A DNA stretch of 64,000 nt, from contig NZ_JAHBBK010000001.1 in the NCBI RefSeq assembly GCF_018390515.1, forward strand, positions 620,001 to 684,000. Direction: 5' to 3'. The notes beneath the pieces are model-generated. The model was given only the letters and a program-made list of their open reading frames with translations, ran no database searches and was not told where the DNA came from. The stretch comes from Mucilaginibacter sp. Bleaf8 (lineage in GTDB: Bacteria; Bacteroidota; Bacteroidia; Sphingobacteriales; Sphingobacteriaceae). The position numbers and the translations under genes were made by a program. Positions 9,487-18,192 of this stretch are shown piece after piece; within the stretch, counting starts at the first letter, position 1; the number at the start of each line of letters is the position of its first letter.

Positions 9487-10026
9487 ATGAATTATGCCGA
9501 TTACCTGTTTCTGCTCCCGCCTAATGAACATATTAAAGAAAAGATCGCCCAATACAAGCAATTTGCCGGCAACGTGATTGGGAGCTATCCGGGAATGAAT
9601 GCTACAGCGCACATTTCTGTTATGCACTTATATCGCCAGAAACCCTACTTCATCAAGCCGTTTATGGAAACGATCAGGCATGGCGTAGTTGGTACTCCAG
9701 CCATTATTTTACATGTTGATGGTTTTCAGTTTTTTACGCATAAGGATGAAACCATGACAATTTACGCGGCTATTAAGCCAACCTATCAAACGGATAACTG
9801 GTTTAGTGGCCTGAAAAAGAAGTTGAAAGTCGGTAATCAACCATTTACACCCCACCTCACCATCCTGAAAACTATACCGATAGATAGTTTTTATAAAGTA
9901 TGGCCTCTTTTTAAATCCCAAACTTACCAGGATAAATTCACAGTGAATCGATTATTTGTACTGGAAAAAGATAGCTTGAATAAGCAAGACAGATGGAAAA
10001 TCCACGACGAAATTGCATTTCGGTAG
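9487..10026 (+). CDS. 2'-5' RNA ligase family protein (2H phosphoesterase)
   Basis: 179-aa protein of the LigT/2H phosphoesterase superfamily. The two HxT/S-type motifs are visible as HISVM near residue 43 and HLTIL near residue 118, the usual spacing for the bilobal active site. ATG 9487 (MNYADYLF) is preferred over the upstream ATG at 9451, because that one would put the operator and -7 region inside the coding sequence. Members hydrolyse or form 2'-5' or cyclic phosphates in RNA; the substrate here is unknown. The promoter palindrome shared with two DNA polymerase genes suggests a link to nucleic acid damage. Confidence 0.82.
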   Translation: MNYADYLFLLPPNEHIKEKIAQYKQFAGNVIGSYPGMNATAHISVMHLYRQKPYFIKPFMETIRHGVVGTPAIILHVDGFQFFTHKDETMTIYAAIKPTYQTDNWFSGLKKKLKVGNQPFTPHLTILKTIPIDSFYKVWPLFKSQTYQDKFTVNRLFVLEKDSLNKQDRWKIHDEIAFR

Positions 10027-10068
10027 ATGTTTAGGCTTACTGTACTCACGATAATGTTGGTTAAAACA

Positions 10069-10104
10069 AGGCTAAGTGATTGTTAAATCACTTAGCCTAA
10101 TAAT
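10069..10104 (+). terminator. Terminator of the 2'-5' RNA ligase-like gene
   Basis: Perfect 13-bp stem (AGGCTAAGTGATT at 10069-10081, complement at 10086-10098) with a 4-nt loop and an AT-rich tail containing a T run. Confidence 0.85.
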
Positions 10105-10173
10105 TTTTCTTATTGCTTATCAGTACTTTAGTTATTTGTTTAACATTTGTTTACACACACTTCAACTTTTTTC

Positions 10174-10181
10174 TATCTTTG
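10174..10181 (+). promoter_or_regulatory. -7 promoter element for SRP RNA
   Basis: TATCTTTG matches the Bacteroidota -7 consensus TAnnTTTG and ends 3 nt before the apparent 5' end of the SRP RNA. Confidence 0.7.
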
Positions 10182-10184
10182 TGA

Positions 10185-10282
10185 CGGGTAAGTCTTTTAC
10201 GACCAGCTCCTCTTGAACTCCCCCAGGGTGGGAACGCAGCAAGGGTAGAGAGTTGAGCGGTGCGATAAGAGTAGCTTACCCA
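10185..10282 (+). ncRNA. ffs: Signal recognition particle RNA, bacterial small type (4.5S)
   Basis: About 98-nt RNA whose ends pair (GGGTAAG near 10186 with CTTACCC near 10275). The apical domain contains the universally conserved core: GGAA tetraloop with the flanking CAGGGTGGGAACGCAGCAAG block. This is the binding site of Ffh, and the RNA assists co-translational membrane targeting. It has its own -7 element at 10174-10181. A T-rich stretch after 10282 likely ends transcription. Confidence 0.95.
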
Positions 10283-10455
10283 TTTTTATTTTCTCTTTTT
10301 TAGGTTAACTCCTCACCCAAGCCTCCTTTAATACTTTTCTTTCATTTTGCATTTTAATTTTACTATCGTTATGTTAAGCTTTTGTAATAAAGTTATGCCC
10401 CGGCTAATCAATTCTGCATTTGTGATGTTATTTTTTCAAATTAGCACACTGACAT

Positions 10456-10737
10456 ATGCAGGTAAAACAAGAAATTGACGGAGACGAAGGTATATTTTAC
10501 CTGGAGCAGCATGGTAAACGTTTGGGCGAAATGCGCTATACCATAATGCCCGATAAGCAAATGGATATTTACCATACCGAGGTTGACCCCGAATTGCAGG
10601 GACAACACATGGGCGAAAAGCTGGTTGAAGCCGGTGTAAATTATGCACGTGAAAATGATATCAAGATTTCACCATCATGTAGCTTTGCACGTGTTACCTT
10701 CGCCCGCAACAAACAATATCAGGACGTATTGGCCTGA
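10456..10737 (+). CDS. Small GNAT-like N-acetyltransferase (YjdJ/NATD1 family)
   Basis: 93-aa single-domain protein of the minimal GCN5-related acetyltransferase family. The motif TEVDPELQGQHMGEKLVE corresponds to the acetyl-CoA pyrophosphate loop of GNAT enzymes (Q-x-x-G-x-G type, here QGQHMG), and PSCSFARVTF matches the C-terminal signature of YjdJ/NATD1 proteins. These proteins are widespread, but their substrates are not well known. It precedes ypdA by 21 bp on the same strand and is probably cotranscribed. Confidence 0.85.
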   Translation: MQVKQEIDGDEGIFYLEQHGKRLGEMRYTIMPDKQMDIYHTEVDPELQGQHMGEKLVEAGVNYARENDIKISPSCSFARVTFARNKQYQDVLA

Positions 10738-10758
10738 TTAAAACTACGAACTATCAGA

Positions 10759-11751
10759 ATGCTGGATATCATCATTATTGGCGGAGGCCCTATCGGTTTA
10801 GCTTGTGCATTGCAAGCGCAAAAAGCAGGGTTTAACTTTGTAATACTCGAAAAGGGAACGCTGGTAAATTCATTATACAACTACCCTACCACCATGACCT
10901 TTTTCTCTACTTCAGAGAAACTGGAGATAGGCGGTTTCCCTTTTGCAACTACGCACCCCAAACCCAACCGGGCCGATGCCTTAGAATATTATCGCCGCGT
11001 AGCGCTATCGCAAAACCTGCCGCTCAAATTATTTGAGGAAGTGACCGAAGTAACGCGTTCGGATGGTAAATACCACGTTGCTACCACTAAAGGTATTTAC
11101 GAGGCCAAGTATGTTATCGTTGCTACGGGCTTTTATGATATTTGTGTAAACCTCGACATCCCCGGCGAAGACCTGCCTAAGGTAAGGCACTACTATCAGG
11201 ATCCGCATTTCTATACCTTACAAAAGGTTGTAGTGGTTGGGGCCAGCAATTCGTCAGTAGATGTTGCTCTTGAGACGTACCGTAAGGGTGCCGAGGTAAC
11301 GATGGTGGTCAGAGGTAATGAAATTGGTACGCGGGTAAAATATTGGGTACGGCCTGATATTGTAAACCGTATTAAGGAAGGCACTATTAAAGCTTACTTT
11401 AACTCCAGCCTTAAAGCTATACGTGAATATGAAGTAGATATTGAAACGCCCGATGGCATAGTAACCATACCCAATGATTATGTGATGGCCATGACCGGGT
11501 ATAAACCGAACTTCGACTTTTTAAGCAAAATAGGTATCCGCCTTTCGGAAGACGGCAAGTACATACCAACCTACAACGCAAACACTATGGAAACAAACCT
11601 ACCGGGCGTTTACCTTGCCGGCGTGGTGGTTGGTGGCATGGACACGCATTTGTGGTTTATTGAAAACTCACGCATCCATGCCGAAATGATATTGCAAGAC
11701 ATTGTAAATAAGGAAAATCAGCGCAATGCTTATTTGCGTTATGACGATTAA
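10759..11751 (+). CDS. ypdA: YpdA family putative bacillithiol disulfide reductase
   Basis: FAD/NAD(P)H-dependent flavoprotein of 330 aa. The first dinucleotide fold begins at residue 4 with IIIGGGPIGLA. The second is at about residue 157 (VVVGASNSSVDVA), and the C-terminal FAD motif is NLPGVYLAGVVVGG. YpdA (Bdr) lacks the redox-active CxxC of thioredoxin reductases, and none is visible here either. In bacillithiol users it recycles oxidised bacillithiol, which fits a Bacteroidota host. It follows the small acetyltransferase and ends 9 bp before a convergent gene. Confidence 0.9.
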   Translation: MLDIIIIGGGPIGLACALQAQKAGFNFVILEKGTLVNSLYNYPTTMTFFSTSEKLEIGGFPFATTHPKPNRADALEYYRRVALSQNLPLKLFEEVTEVTRSDGKYHVATTKGIYEAKYVIVATGFYDICVNLDIPGEDLPKVRHYYQDPHFYTLQKVVVVGASNSSVDVALETYRKGAEVTMVVRGNEIGTRVKYWVRPDIVNRIKEGTIKAYFNSSLKAIREYEVDIETPDGIVTIPNDYVMAMTGYKPNFDFLSKIGIRLSEDGKYIPTYNANTMETNLPGVYLAGVVVGGMDTHLWFIENSRIHAEMILQDIVNKENQRNAYLRYDD

Positions 11752-11760
11752 TTCCGCTAA

Positions 11761-12663
11761 TTAAAAATAAAGGTCGATCGCCGTGCGATAGGTGTTGCAA
11801 TGCGCTTCTACAATATCCCGTATTTGTGGCGAATAGCCGCCGCCCATGCTTACCTGCACCGGCACGCCTGCCTGCTTGCATTGTTGCAACACAAAACGGT
11901 CGCGGGCTTTGCAGGCTTCTTTACTCAGGTTAAGTTTGCCCAATTTGTCTGATGCCAATACATCCACACCTGATAAGTAAAAGATGAAATCGGGCTGCTG
12001 CTGTTTAATCAACCCAGGCACCGTTTCTTCAACTATGGCCAAAAATTCAGTATCGGTCATACCATCCGGCAGTGGTATATCCAAATCTGACTTTTCTTTT
12101 CGGTAAGGAAAATTATTGGCCCCGTGCATGGAAAAAGTGAATACGCTTTGCTCCCGTTCAAATATTTGCGCAGTTCCATTTCCCTGATGTACATCCAAAT
12201 CAATGATCAGAATCGATTTTGCCAGCCCGTGTTTCAACAGGTAATTGGCTGCAATTGCCTGATCGTTCAGCATACAAAATCCTTCGCCCCAGTTACTGCC
12301 TGCGTGGTGTGTACCGCCAGCCACGTTAAAGGCTATACCATACTCAAAAGCATAATGGCAACCATCTATAGTGCCTTGCGCAATCCGAATTTCACGTTCA
12401 ACCAACCGGGCCGTTAGCGGAAAGCCTATACGTCGCTGTTCTTTAGGTGAAAGTGTCAGATCTCGAAGCTGCTCCCAATAACTTTGATCGTGGGTCCACA
12501 AAATCACTTCTTCGTCAACCGGTTCAGGCGAAAAAATATTATCCTGACTAATAACACCTTCATGCAGTAACTGTGCGGGTATTAGTTCATATTTAAGCAT
12601 CGGAAAGCGATGCCCTTCGGGCAACGGATGGGCGTATATGGGATCAAAAGCGATTTTCAGCAT
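11761..12663 (-). CDS. Histone deacetylase family protein (acetoin utilisation AcuC/HDAC-like)
   Basis: 300-aa zinc hydrolase of the arginase/deacetylase fold. The catalytic core is visible: GGTHHAGSNWGEGFC (tandem His, about residues 117-128), the zinc-binding DLDVHQGNGT (Asp and His, about 155-159) and a second Asp in YLSGVDVLASDKLG (about 230). The C-terminal Gly-rich loop is SMGGGYSP. Bacterial members deacetylate small molecules, polyamines or proteins; the substrate here is not evident. It is the last gene of a minus-strand operon after bestrophin and kynureninase. Confidence 0.9.
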   Translation of the reverse strand: MLKIAFDPIYAHPLPEGHRFPMLKYELIPAQLLHEGVISQDNIFSPEPVDEEVILWTHDQSYWEQLRDLTLSPKEQRRIGFPLTARLVEREIRIAQGTIDGCHYAFEYGIAFNVAGGTHHAGSNWGEGFCMLNDQAIAANYLLKHGLAKSILIIDLDVHQGNGTAQIFEREQSVFTFSMHGANNFPYRKEKSDLDIPLPDGMTDTEFLAIVEETVPGLIKQQQPDFIFYLSGVDVLASDKLGKLNLSKEACKARDRFVLQQCKQAGVPVQVSMGGGYSPQIRDIVEAHCNTYRTAIDLYF

Positions 12664-12680
12664 GTAAGAGATGTAAAAGA

Positions 12681-13538
12681 TCAGGCTTCTAAAATTTCGC
12701 CGACGTGTTTTTTGATATTGGTGCTAATCTGGTCGAGCGGCAAGTCGTTTGCATCCAGACCAAAGGGATCTTCAATTTCCTCTGCAATCAGCTCCATGCT
12801 GGCCAGCACATACAACACAAAGGCAATGATGGGCACAATATAATAATGCAAATCAAACGACCAGGTTAAGGGCAGCGTCATCACAAAAAAGAAAATGAAC
12901 TTTTTAATAAAGACACCATAATTGTACGGAATAGGCGTATTGCGTATACGCTCACAAGCCCCGCAGATATCGGTGAATGAGGTAAGCTCTGCATTGATGC
13001 TAAGCAACTGCTCCATGTTAATTTTTCCTGCCTTACTTAGGTCAAATGCACGCTGAATCATTAAGGAGGCAACCTGATTAGGCAAATGTTTGCCCTGCAC
13101 CAAAGGCAACTTGGTTTCGTAATCTACATGATGCAGGTTGCGCAAATGATTTTTGAGAACGGCAGCATACAGTGGTATAGCGTCATTAAAGAAAGCTACA
13201 TCAGCTTCGCCGCACAAATGCTTGACCTTAATAGCCAGATTGCGGCTGTTGTTCACCAAACTTCCCCACAGCTTGCGCCCTTCCCACCAACGGTCATAAG
13301 CAGAATTGATGCGAAAGGCCAATAGTAGGGACAACACAAAGCCGAGCGTTTGATGCACTACATTGGTTTTATGTATCACATTGCTTTCGGCCACATGCAG
13401 GTGGTCTATCATAATGTATGTGACTACGGCAGCATAAATACCAACGCCTATAATGAGCGGAAACAGCGCACGCAGGGTATCCGATTTGTGAAAGCGGAAC
13501 AAGAAGGTAAACCAGTCTTTAGGATTGTAGGTAATCAT
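12681..13538 (-). CDS. Bestrophin family ion channel
   Basis: 285-aa membrane protein of the bestrophin (UPF0187) family, which form pentameric anion or cation channels. Two hydrophobic segments lie at about residues 22-45 and 65-80, followed by the signature AFRINSAYDRWWEGRKLWG (about 75-93). A second hydrophobic pair lies near 205-245, and the acidic motif EEIEDPFGLDANDLPLD precedes the C-terminus, as in the calcium-clasp region of the family. It sits 5 bp downstream of kynU and 17 bp upstream of the deacetylase gene, so the three are probably one transcript. Confidence 0.93.
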   Translation of the reverse strand: MITYNPKDWFTFLFRFHKSDTLRALFPLIIGVGIYAAVVTYIMIDHLHVAESNVIHKTNVVHQTLGFVLSLLLAFRINSAYDRWWEGRKLWGSLVNNSRNLAIKVKHLCGEADVAFFNDAIPLYAAVLKNHLRNLHHVDYETKLPLVQGKHLPNQVASLMIQRAFDLSKAGKINMEQLLSINAELTSFTDICGACERIRNTPIPYNYGVFIKKFIFFFVMTLPLTWSFDLHYYIVPIIAFVLYVLASMELIAEEIEDPFGLDANDLPLDQISTNIKKHVGEILEA

Positions 13539-13543
13539 AGCGT

Positions 13544-14821
13544 TTATTTTACTGCTTCAGCCAAAGCTTGTGCAGCTTCAAATACATCTGTGAACGAGTT
13601 ATATAATGGAACCGGGCTTAGCCTGATTACATCCGGTTCGCGCCAGTCGCCAATCACCCCACGGCTTACCAAATGATCGAATATCTTCTTGCCGTTATGC
13701 TTACAAATTACCGACAGTTGGCAGCCCCGGCCCTGCTGGTTATGTGGTGTAATAATTCTAAACAGATCGTCACCTTGCTGCGCGTTAATCTCTTGAATCA
13801 AAAATTCGAGATAAGCGGTAAGCAGCAAGCTTTTTTGCCTTAATGCCGGTATACTACCCGCCTGTTCAAATATATCCAGCGCTGCTTTATGGGCAGCCAT
13901 CAGCAATATTGGGCTGGTGCTTACCTGCCAACCCTCGGCGCCAAATTCCGGTTTAAAACCAGGCGTCATCCGGAAACGGGTATCATTGTGATAACCCCAC
14001 CAACCGGCAAAGCGGTTAAGCTCAGCATCATGAAAGTGCTTTTCATGAACAAATATGCCGCTTATACCACCCGGACCAGAGTTCATATATTTATAAGAAC
14101 ACCAGGTTGCAAAATCAACGCCCCAATCGTGCAAGTTCAACGGTACATTCCCGGCGGCATGGGCCAAATCAAACCCCACATAGGCACCTGCCTGGTGCCC
14201 TGCATGAGCTATTGCTTTTAAATCAAAAAACTGACCGGTATAATAATTGATGCCGCTAAAAAGCACCAATGCCAGTACATCCGAATTGCGATTGATGGCA
14301 TCGGTAATATCTTCGGTGTGTAAAGTACTTTCACCGGCACGCGGATGTATTTCAATAATGGCATCATCCGGCGCAAAACCATGGTAACGCACCTGGCTTT
14401 CCACCGCGTACTGGTCTGACGGGAAAGCACCGGCTTCCATTAATATTTTATACCTTTTCTTTGTTGGTTGGTAAAAGCTCACCATCAATAAATGCAGGTT
14501 TACGGTAAGCGAGTTCATTACCGTAACCTCTTGCGGCAAGGCACCTACTATTCGCGCAAGGGGCGCTTTTAATTGCTGATGATAAGTTAGCCAGGGCTGC
14601 TCTGGTTCAAACCAGCCTTCTACAGCATAATCCTGCCAAACTTTTAGCTGGCCGGCAATGTGCTGCGCTGAAGATTTAGGCTGCAAGCCTAATGAGTTGC
14701 CACATAAATAAACAGCATCTTTACCCTGATGCTGTGGTATCAGAAAAAGCTGGCGAAACAGCCATAATGGATCTTTTTCATCCAGTTGGCGGGCAAAGGC
14801 CGGTGTATTCTCAAAATTCAT
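13544..14821 (-). CDS. kynU: Kynureninase
   Basis: PLP enzyme that cleaves kynurenine (or 3-hydroxykynurenine) to anthranilate (or 3-hydroxyanthranilate) and alanine in tryptophan breakdown. 425 aa, the normal family length. Motifs visible: N-terminal YLCGNSLGLQPKS, the Asp of VGFDLAHAAGNVPL and the PLP-lysine segment WCSYKYMNSGPGG. No other kynurenine-pathway gene is in the window. It heads a tight minus-strand operon with the bestrophin and deacetylase genes. Confidence 0.95.
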   Translation of the reverse strand: MNFENTPAFARQLDEKDPLWLFRQLFLIPQHQGKDAVYLCGNSLGLQPKSSAQHIAGQLKVWQDYAVEGWFEPEQPWLTYHQQLKAPLARIVGALPQEVTVMNSLTVNLHLLMVSFYQPTKKRYKILMEAGAFPSDQYAVESQVRYHGFAPDDAIIEIHPRAGESTLHTEDITDAINRNSDVLALVLFSGINYYTGQFFDLKAIAHAGHQAGAYVGFDLAHAAGNVPLNLHDWGVDFATWCSYKYMNSGPGGISGIFVHEKHFHDAELNRFAGWWGYHNDTRFRMTPGFKPEFGAEGWQVSTSPILLMAAHKAALDIFEQAGSIPALRQKSLLLTAYLEFLIQEINAQQGDDLFRIITPHNQQGRGCQLSVICKHNGKKIFDHLVSRGVIGDWREPDVIRLSPVPLYNSFTDVFEAAQALAEAVK

Positions 14822-14838
14822 TAGTCAATATTACAAAA

Positions 14839-14862
14839 AAGGCAGCTTTAAAAGCTGCCTTT
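14839..14862 (-). terminator. Terminator downstream of the PNPOx-like gene
   Basis: 11-bp stem (AAGGCAGCTTT and its complement) with a 2-nt centre. It is flanked by an A run on the left that becomes a U run for minus-strand transcripts ending at 14865. Confidence 0.8.
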
Positions 14863-14864
14863 AC

Positions 14865-15371
14865 TTATAATTCGACTTTGTCGTGTTCACCTTCTTCAAA
14901 CTTTTTGCCTGTAATTTGTGATTGTATCCACTTGAACACAATGGCTACGGTACCTGCACTGTTATCCCAATACTCCGCATCCGACACATCTACACGCAGC
15001 AGTGTAAGGTTCATATCATCTAACCCTTCCGGAAAGAAGGATTGAATGAACGGATCCCACAACTCCTTCATTTTAATCCGGTTATCAACAATCTGGGCAA
15101 CGCCGTTAATGCTGATATAGGTAGATGCCGAAGCATTGCTGTATGTAACGTTAACTTTATTATCGATAGAAATCTCTGCTACTTTTGGGGTAAATTCTTT
15201 AGTAAAGAACCACAAGCTGCCATCTACATCCAGCTGTGCCGTGCCCATTGGCCGGCTATGAAAACCGCCATCGGTAGTAAAGGTGGTTAGCATGGCTGTT
15301 TTAGATTTATCAATCATGCCGCGCAGCTTCTCAATATTTTCCAGTTTCTTTAAGTCGTTTTCGTAATCCAT
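14865..15371 (-). CDS. Pyridoxamine 5'-phosphate oxidase-like flavoprotein (general stress protein 26 type)
   Basis: 168-aa split beta-barrel protein of the PNPOx-like family. After an N-terminal helix the barrel starts with AMLTTFTTDGGFHSRPMGTA, and the segment SLWFFTKEFTPKVAEI is the typical second core. Many members bind FMN or F420, and some answer general stress, but none of this can be proved from sequence. It stands alone between the kynU operon and the AAG glycosylase gene, with its own terminator. Confidence 0.85.
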   Translation of the reverse strand: MDYENDLKKLENIEKLRGMIDKSKTAMLTTFTTDGGFHSRPMGTAQLDVDGSLWFFTKEFTPKVAEISIDNKVNVTYSNASASTYISINGVAQIVDNRIKMKELWDPFIQSFFPEGLDDMNLTLLRVDVSDAEYWDNSAGTVAIVFKWIQSQITGKKFEEGEHDKVEL

Positions 15372-15432
15372 GGCTTATGTTATATTGCTGATTAGTTATA
15401 TAACCCATAAAAACCGATTTTGATTGAACTTT

Positions 15433-16035
15433 TTAACGATTGGGCTTGCTTACGTACACGTTGCCCTTAACGTAAAAGCGGTAAGGCAGCAAAGCATCCT
15501 CTTTGGCATAAGCGACACCAATGCGAGGTACAGCAGCTATGGCATCATCGGCAAAGGTAAGCCCCAGGTCTTCTATCCAAAGCTCATCACTTTGTAAACT
15601 GATTCCGTTTAGCTTGCGGGTAATGCCCATTGCTTTGCCCACCGAACCCGGGCCAGCAGTGATATTGGGCTTTACCACAGCCATGTTACGCCGGTAAAGC
15701 ATTTCATCAATACCCACTGTAGGATTAATGGCACGGATCAGCACGGCATGGGGTTGGCCATCAACAGAAGTTACAATATTGAGCATTTCATGAATGCCAT
15801 AGCATAAGTAAACGTAAGCAATACCACCCTGGTGATACATGGTTTCGGTACGGGTTGTGCGCCTGTTGCCGTACGCGTGCGACGCTTTATCAATTACACC
15901 GTTGTAAGCCTCGGTTTCTACAATATACCCCCCGGTAACCACACCATTGATGCGTGTAAATAAATATTTACCAAGTAAATCGCGGCTTACTTCTACTACG
16001 TTGCTATTTAGATAATATTCTTCAGGCAGTTTCAT
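15433..16035 (-). CDS. DNA-3-methyladenine glycosylase (AAG/MPG family)
   Basis: Base-excision repair enzyme that removes alkylated purines such as 3-methyladenine and hypoxanthine. From ATG 16035 (MKLPEEYY) it has 200 aa, typical of bacterial AAG. The catalytic segment is GGYIVETEAYNG (Glu about 42-45), followed by RTETMYHQGGIAYVYLCYG and the asparagine-containing MLNIVT. The start inside the upstream hydrolase (14-bp overlap) is preferred over the ATG 9 codons further up. It belongs to a compact three-gene minus-strand operon with the hydrolase and the methionine sulfoxide reductase. Confidence 0.92.
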   Translation of the reverse strand: MKLPEEYYLNSNVVEVSRDLLGKYLFTRINGVVTGGYIVETEAYNGVIDKASHAYGNRRTTRTETMYHQGGIAYVYLCYGIHEMLNIVTSVDGQPHAVLIRAINPTVGIDEMLYRRNMAVVKPNITAGPGSVGKAMGITRKLNGISLQSDELWIEDLGLTFADDAIAAVPRIGVAYAKEDALLPYRFYVKGNVYVSKPNR

Positions 16036-16681
16036 TTTTAAGAATGGATTGCAGGATAGCACTTACCTGCTCACCTTTTTTATATGCCATATCGTGCGTT
16101 CCGCCTTGTATAATATGATCTGCATCGCAAATGTTTTTATGCGAAAAGATAAAATCGCGCGTGCCGATGATATGATGTATCTTGCAGCTGAGGGGTTTGG
16201 GTTGCCAGCGCAATACGGCGTGCATGGCCCATTTCATAAACCGGGGCGAAGTACCAGCCAGCATGCTTTTAAACAAAGCCCATTCCTGCCGGGTCATCTG
16301 CTCGAACAAAGGTTTGATGAGCGCCCCCATTGAAGTGTAAAAACCGATAGGCAATATTTTATAAACGGGTAGCCGCCTGAACAAAGCGAAGTACCACGGA
16401 ATTTCATTAATCGACTTAATGCTGGATATTATAACCGCTTTATGCAGCGGTATCATGCTGCTAATCTCTACCGTCAGGATACCACCTAAAGATACGCCGA
16501 TAATGCTCGAACCCGGCGTAATATGGTAAGTCTCAATTAACTTTTTGGCGTAAGTAGTTATCGAGTCGTTCTGTTCCGACTCAATCCAGTCTACATGAAT
16601 AAATTCATAACCGGGCAGTTGAATTTTATCAAACAAGCGCCTATCGGCACCGAGCCCTGATATCAGAAAAAGTTTCTCCAT
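16022..16681 (-). CDS. Alpha/beta hydrolase
   Basis: 219-aa protein with the alpha/beta-hydrolase layout: N-terminal LISGLGADRRLF (oxyanion region), the nucleophile elbow GVSLGG (Ser about residue 64), the late acid near GTRDFIF and the catalytic His in GGTHDM. It looks like an esterase or lipase-like enzyme, but I cannot name a substrate. Its stop overlaps the AAG glycosylase gene by 14 bp and its start overlaps msrC by 1 bp (TAATG), indicating tight coupling. Confidence 0.82.
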   Translation of the reverse strand: MEKLFLISGLGADRRLFDKIQLPGYEFIHVDWIESEQNDSITTYAKKLIETYHITPGSSIIGVSLGGILTVEISSMIPLHKAVIISSIKSINEIPWYFALFRRLPVYKILPIGFYTSMGALIKPLFEQMTRQEWALFKSMLAGTSPRFMKWAMHAVLRWQPKPLSCKIHHIIGTRDFIFSHKNICDADHIIQGGTHDMAYKKGEQVSAILQSILKNETA

Positions 16682-17157
16682 TAGAACTGAATGAGTTTTA
16701 CCAACTCTTCTAGGTACTGTGCGTCAATCTCGTCAAACTGGTCTAACTCCTCGCTGTCTACATCCAGTACACCACAAACAACGCCATCTTTAAATAACGG
16801 CACAACAATCTCTGAACGTGAAAGTGAGCTGCAGGCAATATGGCCGGGAAATGCTTCCACATCGGGCACAATCAAGGTTTTTTGCTGCTGCCATGCCGAG
16901 CCGCAAACGCCCCTGCCTAAGCCAATGCGTGTACAAGCCACCGGACCCTGAAATGGCCCCAGTACCAGTTCATTACCTTTTACCAGGTAAAAGCCCACCC
17001 AAAACCATTTAAACTGTTCTTTTAATGCAGCAGCCATGTTAGCCAAGTTTGCTGTTAAATCGGGTTCGCCGGTAATCAGCGCTTCAATCTGGGGCTGCAG
17101 TGATTGGTATTGTGCAGCTTTATCGGTGGTATGCAGTATTTTTAAGTCTTCGGCCAT
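16681..17157 (-). CDS. msrC: Free methionine-(R)-sulfoxide reductase (GAF domain)
   Basis: 158-aa single GAF-domain enzyme that reduces free methionine-(R)-sulfoxide. The signature stretch CTRIGLGRGVCGSA and the downstream FPGHIACSSLSRSEI contain the three conserved cysteines of the fRMsr family, which separates it from ligand-sensing GAF proteins. It heads the operon with the hydrolase and the AAG glycosylase, so the operon combines oxidative and alkylation damage repair. 55 bp upstream is a divergent plus-strand gene. Confidence 0.9.
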   Translation of the reverse strand: MAEDLKILHTTDKAAQYQSLQPQIEALITGEPDLTANLANMAAALKEQFKWFWVGFYLVKGNELVLGPFQGPVACTRIGLGRGVCGSAWQQQKTLIVPDVEAFPGHIACSSLSRSEIVVPLFKDGVVCGVLDVDSEELDQFDEIDAQYLEELVKLIQF

Positions 17158-17236
17158 GGCAGCAAATGTAAATACGTTTGCTAAAAACTAAATAAGGCAA
17201 ATCTCATATTTAATGTTTTATTTCGCTTTTGTAAAC

Positions 17237-17938
17237 ATGATTGTCAGTTTAACCATAGTCCGCTACCGTAAATCGCTCATTCCTTTTGCCTTACTGGCTA
17301 TGGCTGTACATAGGCTTCCATTATCCCTGCAAAAAGGCTGCAGCTTTTGGAAATTATTGGGCTGTGGCAAGCGAGGCAGCTTTGATTTAACGCCCGACTG
17401 GCAGCAATGGGGCGTACTGGCAACCTGGAACAGCCGCGATGATTTTGACCAATTCTACCAAAAATCATTTATAAAAAGCTGGTGGAAAAAGCTGACTACA
17501 GAAAGCTGGACCATATTGGCTGAGCCACTGCAAGCGCATGGCCTATGGGATGGTGAAGAACCTTTTGGAAAGCCTGAAAAAACAGATTATATAGGGCCGG
17601 TTGCAGTTTTGACCCGGGCAACTATCCGGCTTAACCGTTTAAAGAATTTTTGGTCGCATGTAGATCAGGCTGCCCGGATGATGGCTACTTCGAAAGGTTT
17701 CGTTACCTCAGTAGGGATTGGTGAAGCACCGGTTTACCGGCAGGCCACATTTTCGGTTTGGGAAAGTTTAGAGGATGTAAAAAACTTTGCCTACCGCTCG
17801 CCCGAACATGCGGAGGTTATTAAAAAAACAAGAAGCGAGAACTGGTACAGCGAAGAGCTGTTTGCACGTTTTAAACCTATTGCAGCCTGGGGCACTTTGA
17901 ACGGTGCCGACCCACTGCAAGGAAGAATTAAGTTTTAA
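17237..17938 (+). CDS. Spheroidene monooxygenase (CrtA)-like protein
   Basis: 233 aa if translation starts at ATG 17237 (MIVSLTIVRYRK). A longer frame opens at 17213. The sequence resembles the CrtA-like monooxygenase family seen in Bacteroidota: KLLGCGKRGSFDLTPDWQQWG near residue 40, GPVAVLTRATIRL near 120, and the C-terminal SVWESLEDVKNFAYRSPEHA. The repeated pattern of beta strands, Trp residues and H-x-E suggests a dimeric alpha/beta barrel pair. No carotenoid genes are nearby, so the true substrate is doubtful. The next small gene starts 5 bp later. Confidence 0.7.
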   Translation: MIVSLTIVRYRKSLIPFALLAMAVHRLPLSLQKGCSFWKLLGCGKRGSFDLTPDWQQWGVLATWNSRDDFDQFYQKSFIKSWWKKLTTESWTILAEPLQAHGLWDGEEPFGKPEKTDYIGPVAVLTRATIRLNRLKNFWSHVDQAARMMATSKGFVTSVGIGEAPVYRQATFSVWESLEDVKNFAYRSPEHAEVIKKTRSENWYSEELFARFKPIAAWGTLNGADPLQGRIKF

Positions 17939-17943
17939 AAGTT

Positions 17944-18192
17944 ATGAGAGTAATTGCCGAAATACCCCACGCCGAATTCAAGGTATCTATCCTGAGCATG
18001 AACAATAAGTTTATCATCAAGATAGAACAAGGCGCTTTGGAGCAAACTTATAAAATACCGGATATGGATTTGACCGACGGTATAAACAGCGTTTTCGAAA
18101 TACTGGATGAAGAGTTTTACAAAACCGTTGCCACACGCTTTGCCGACATGCGCAAAGATTTTAAAGACGCGTATTACCGTTATAATTATTAA
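17944..18192 (+). CDS. Small conserved hypothetical protein
   Basis: 82-aa soluble protein that I do not recognise by function. It begins with a beta-strand-rich half (VIAEIPHAEFKVSIL, KFIIKIEQGALEQTYKI) and ends in a helical, charged half rich in Tyr/Lys/Asp. It sits 5 bp after the CrtA-like gene and ends directly against the stop of the convergent transporter gene. Normal codon use and tight spacing support a real gene. Confidence 0.7.
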   Translation: MRVIAEIPHAEFKVSILSMNNKFIIKIEQGALEQTYKIPDMDLTDGINSVFEILDEEFYKTVATRFADMRKDFKDAYYRYNY

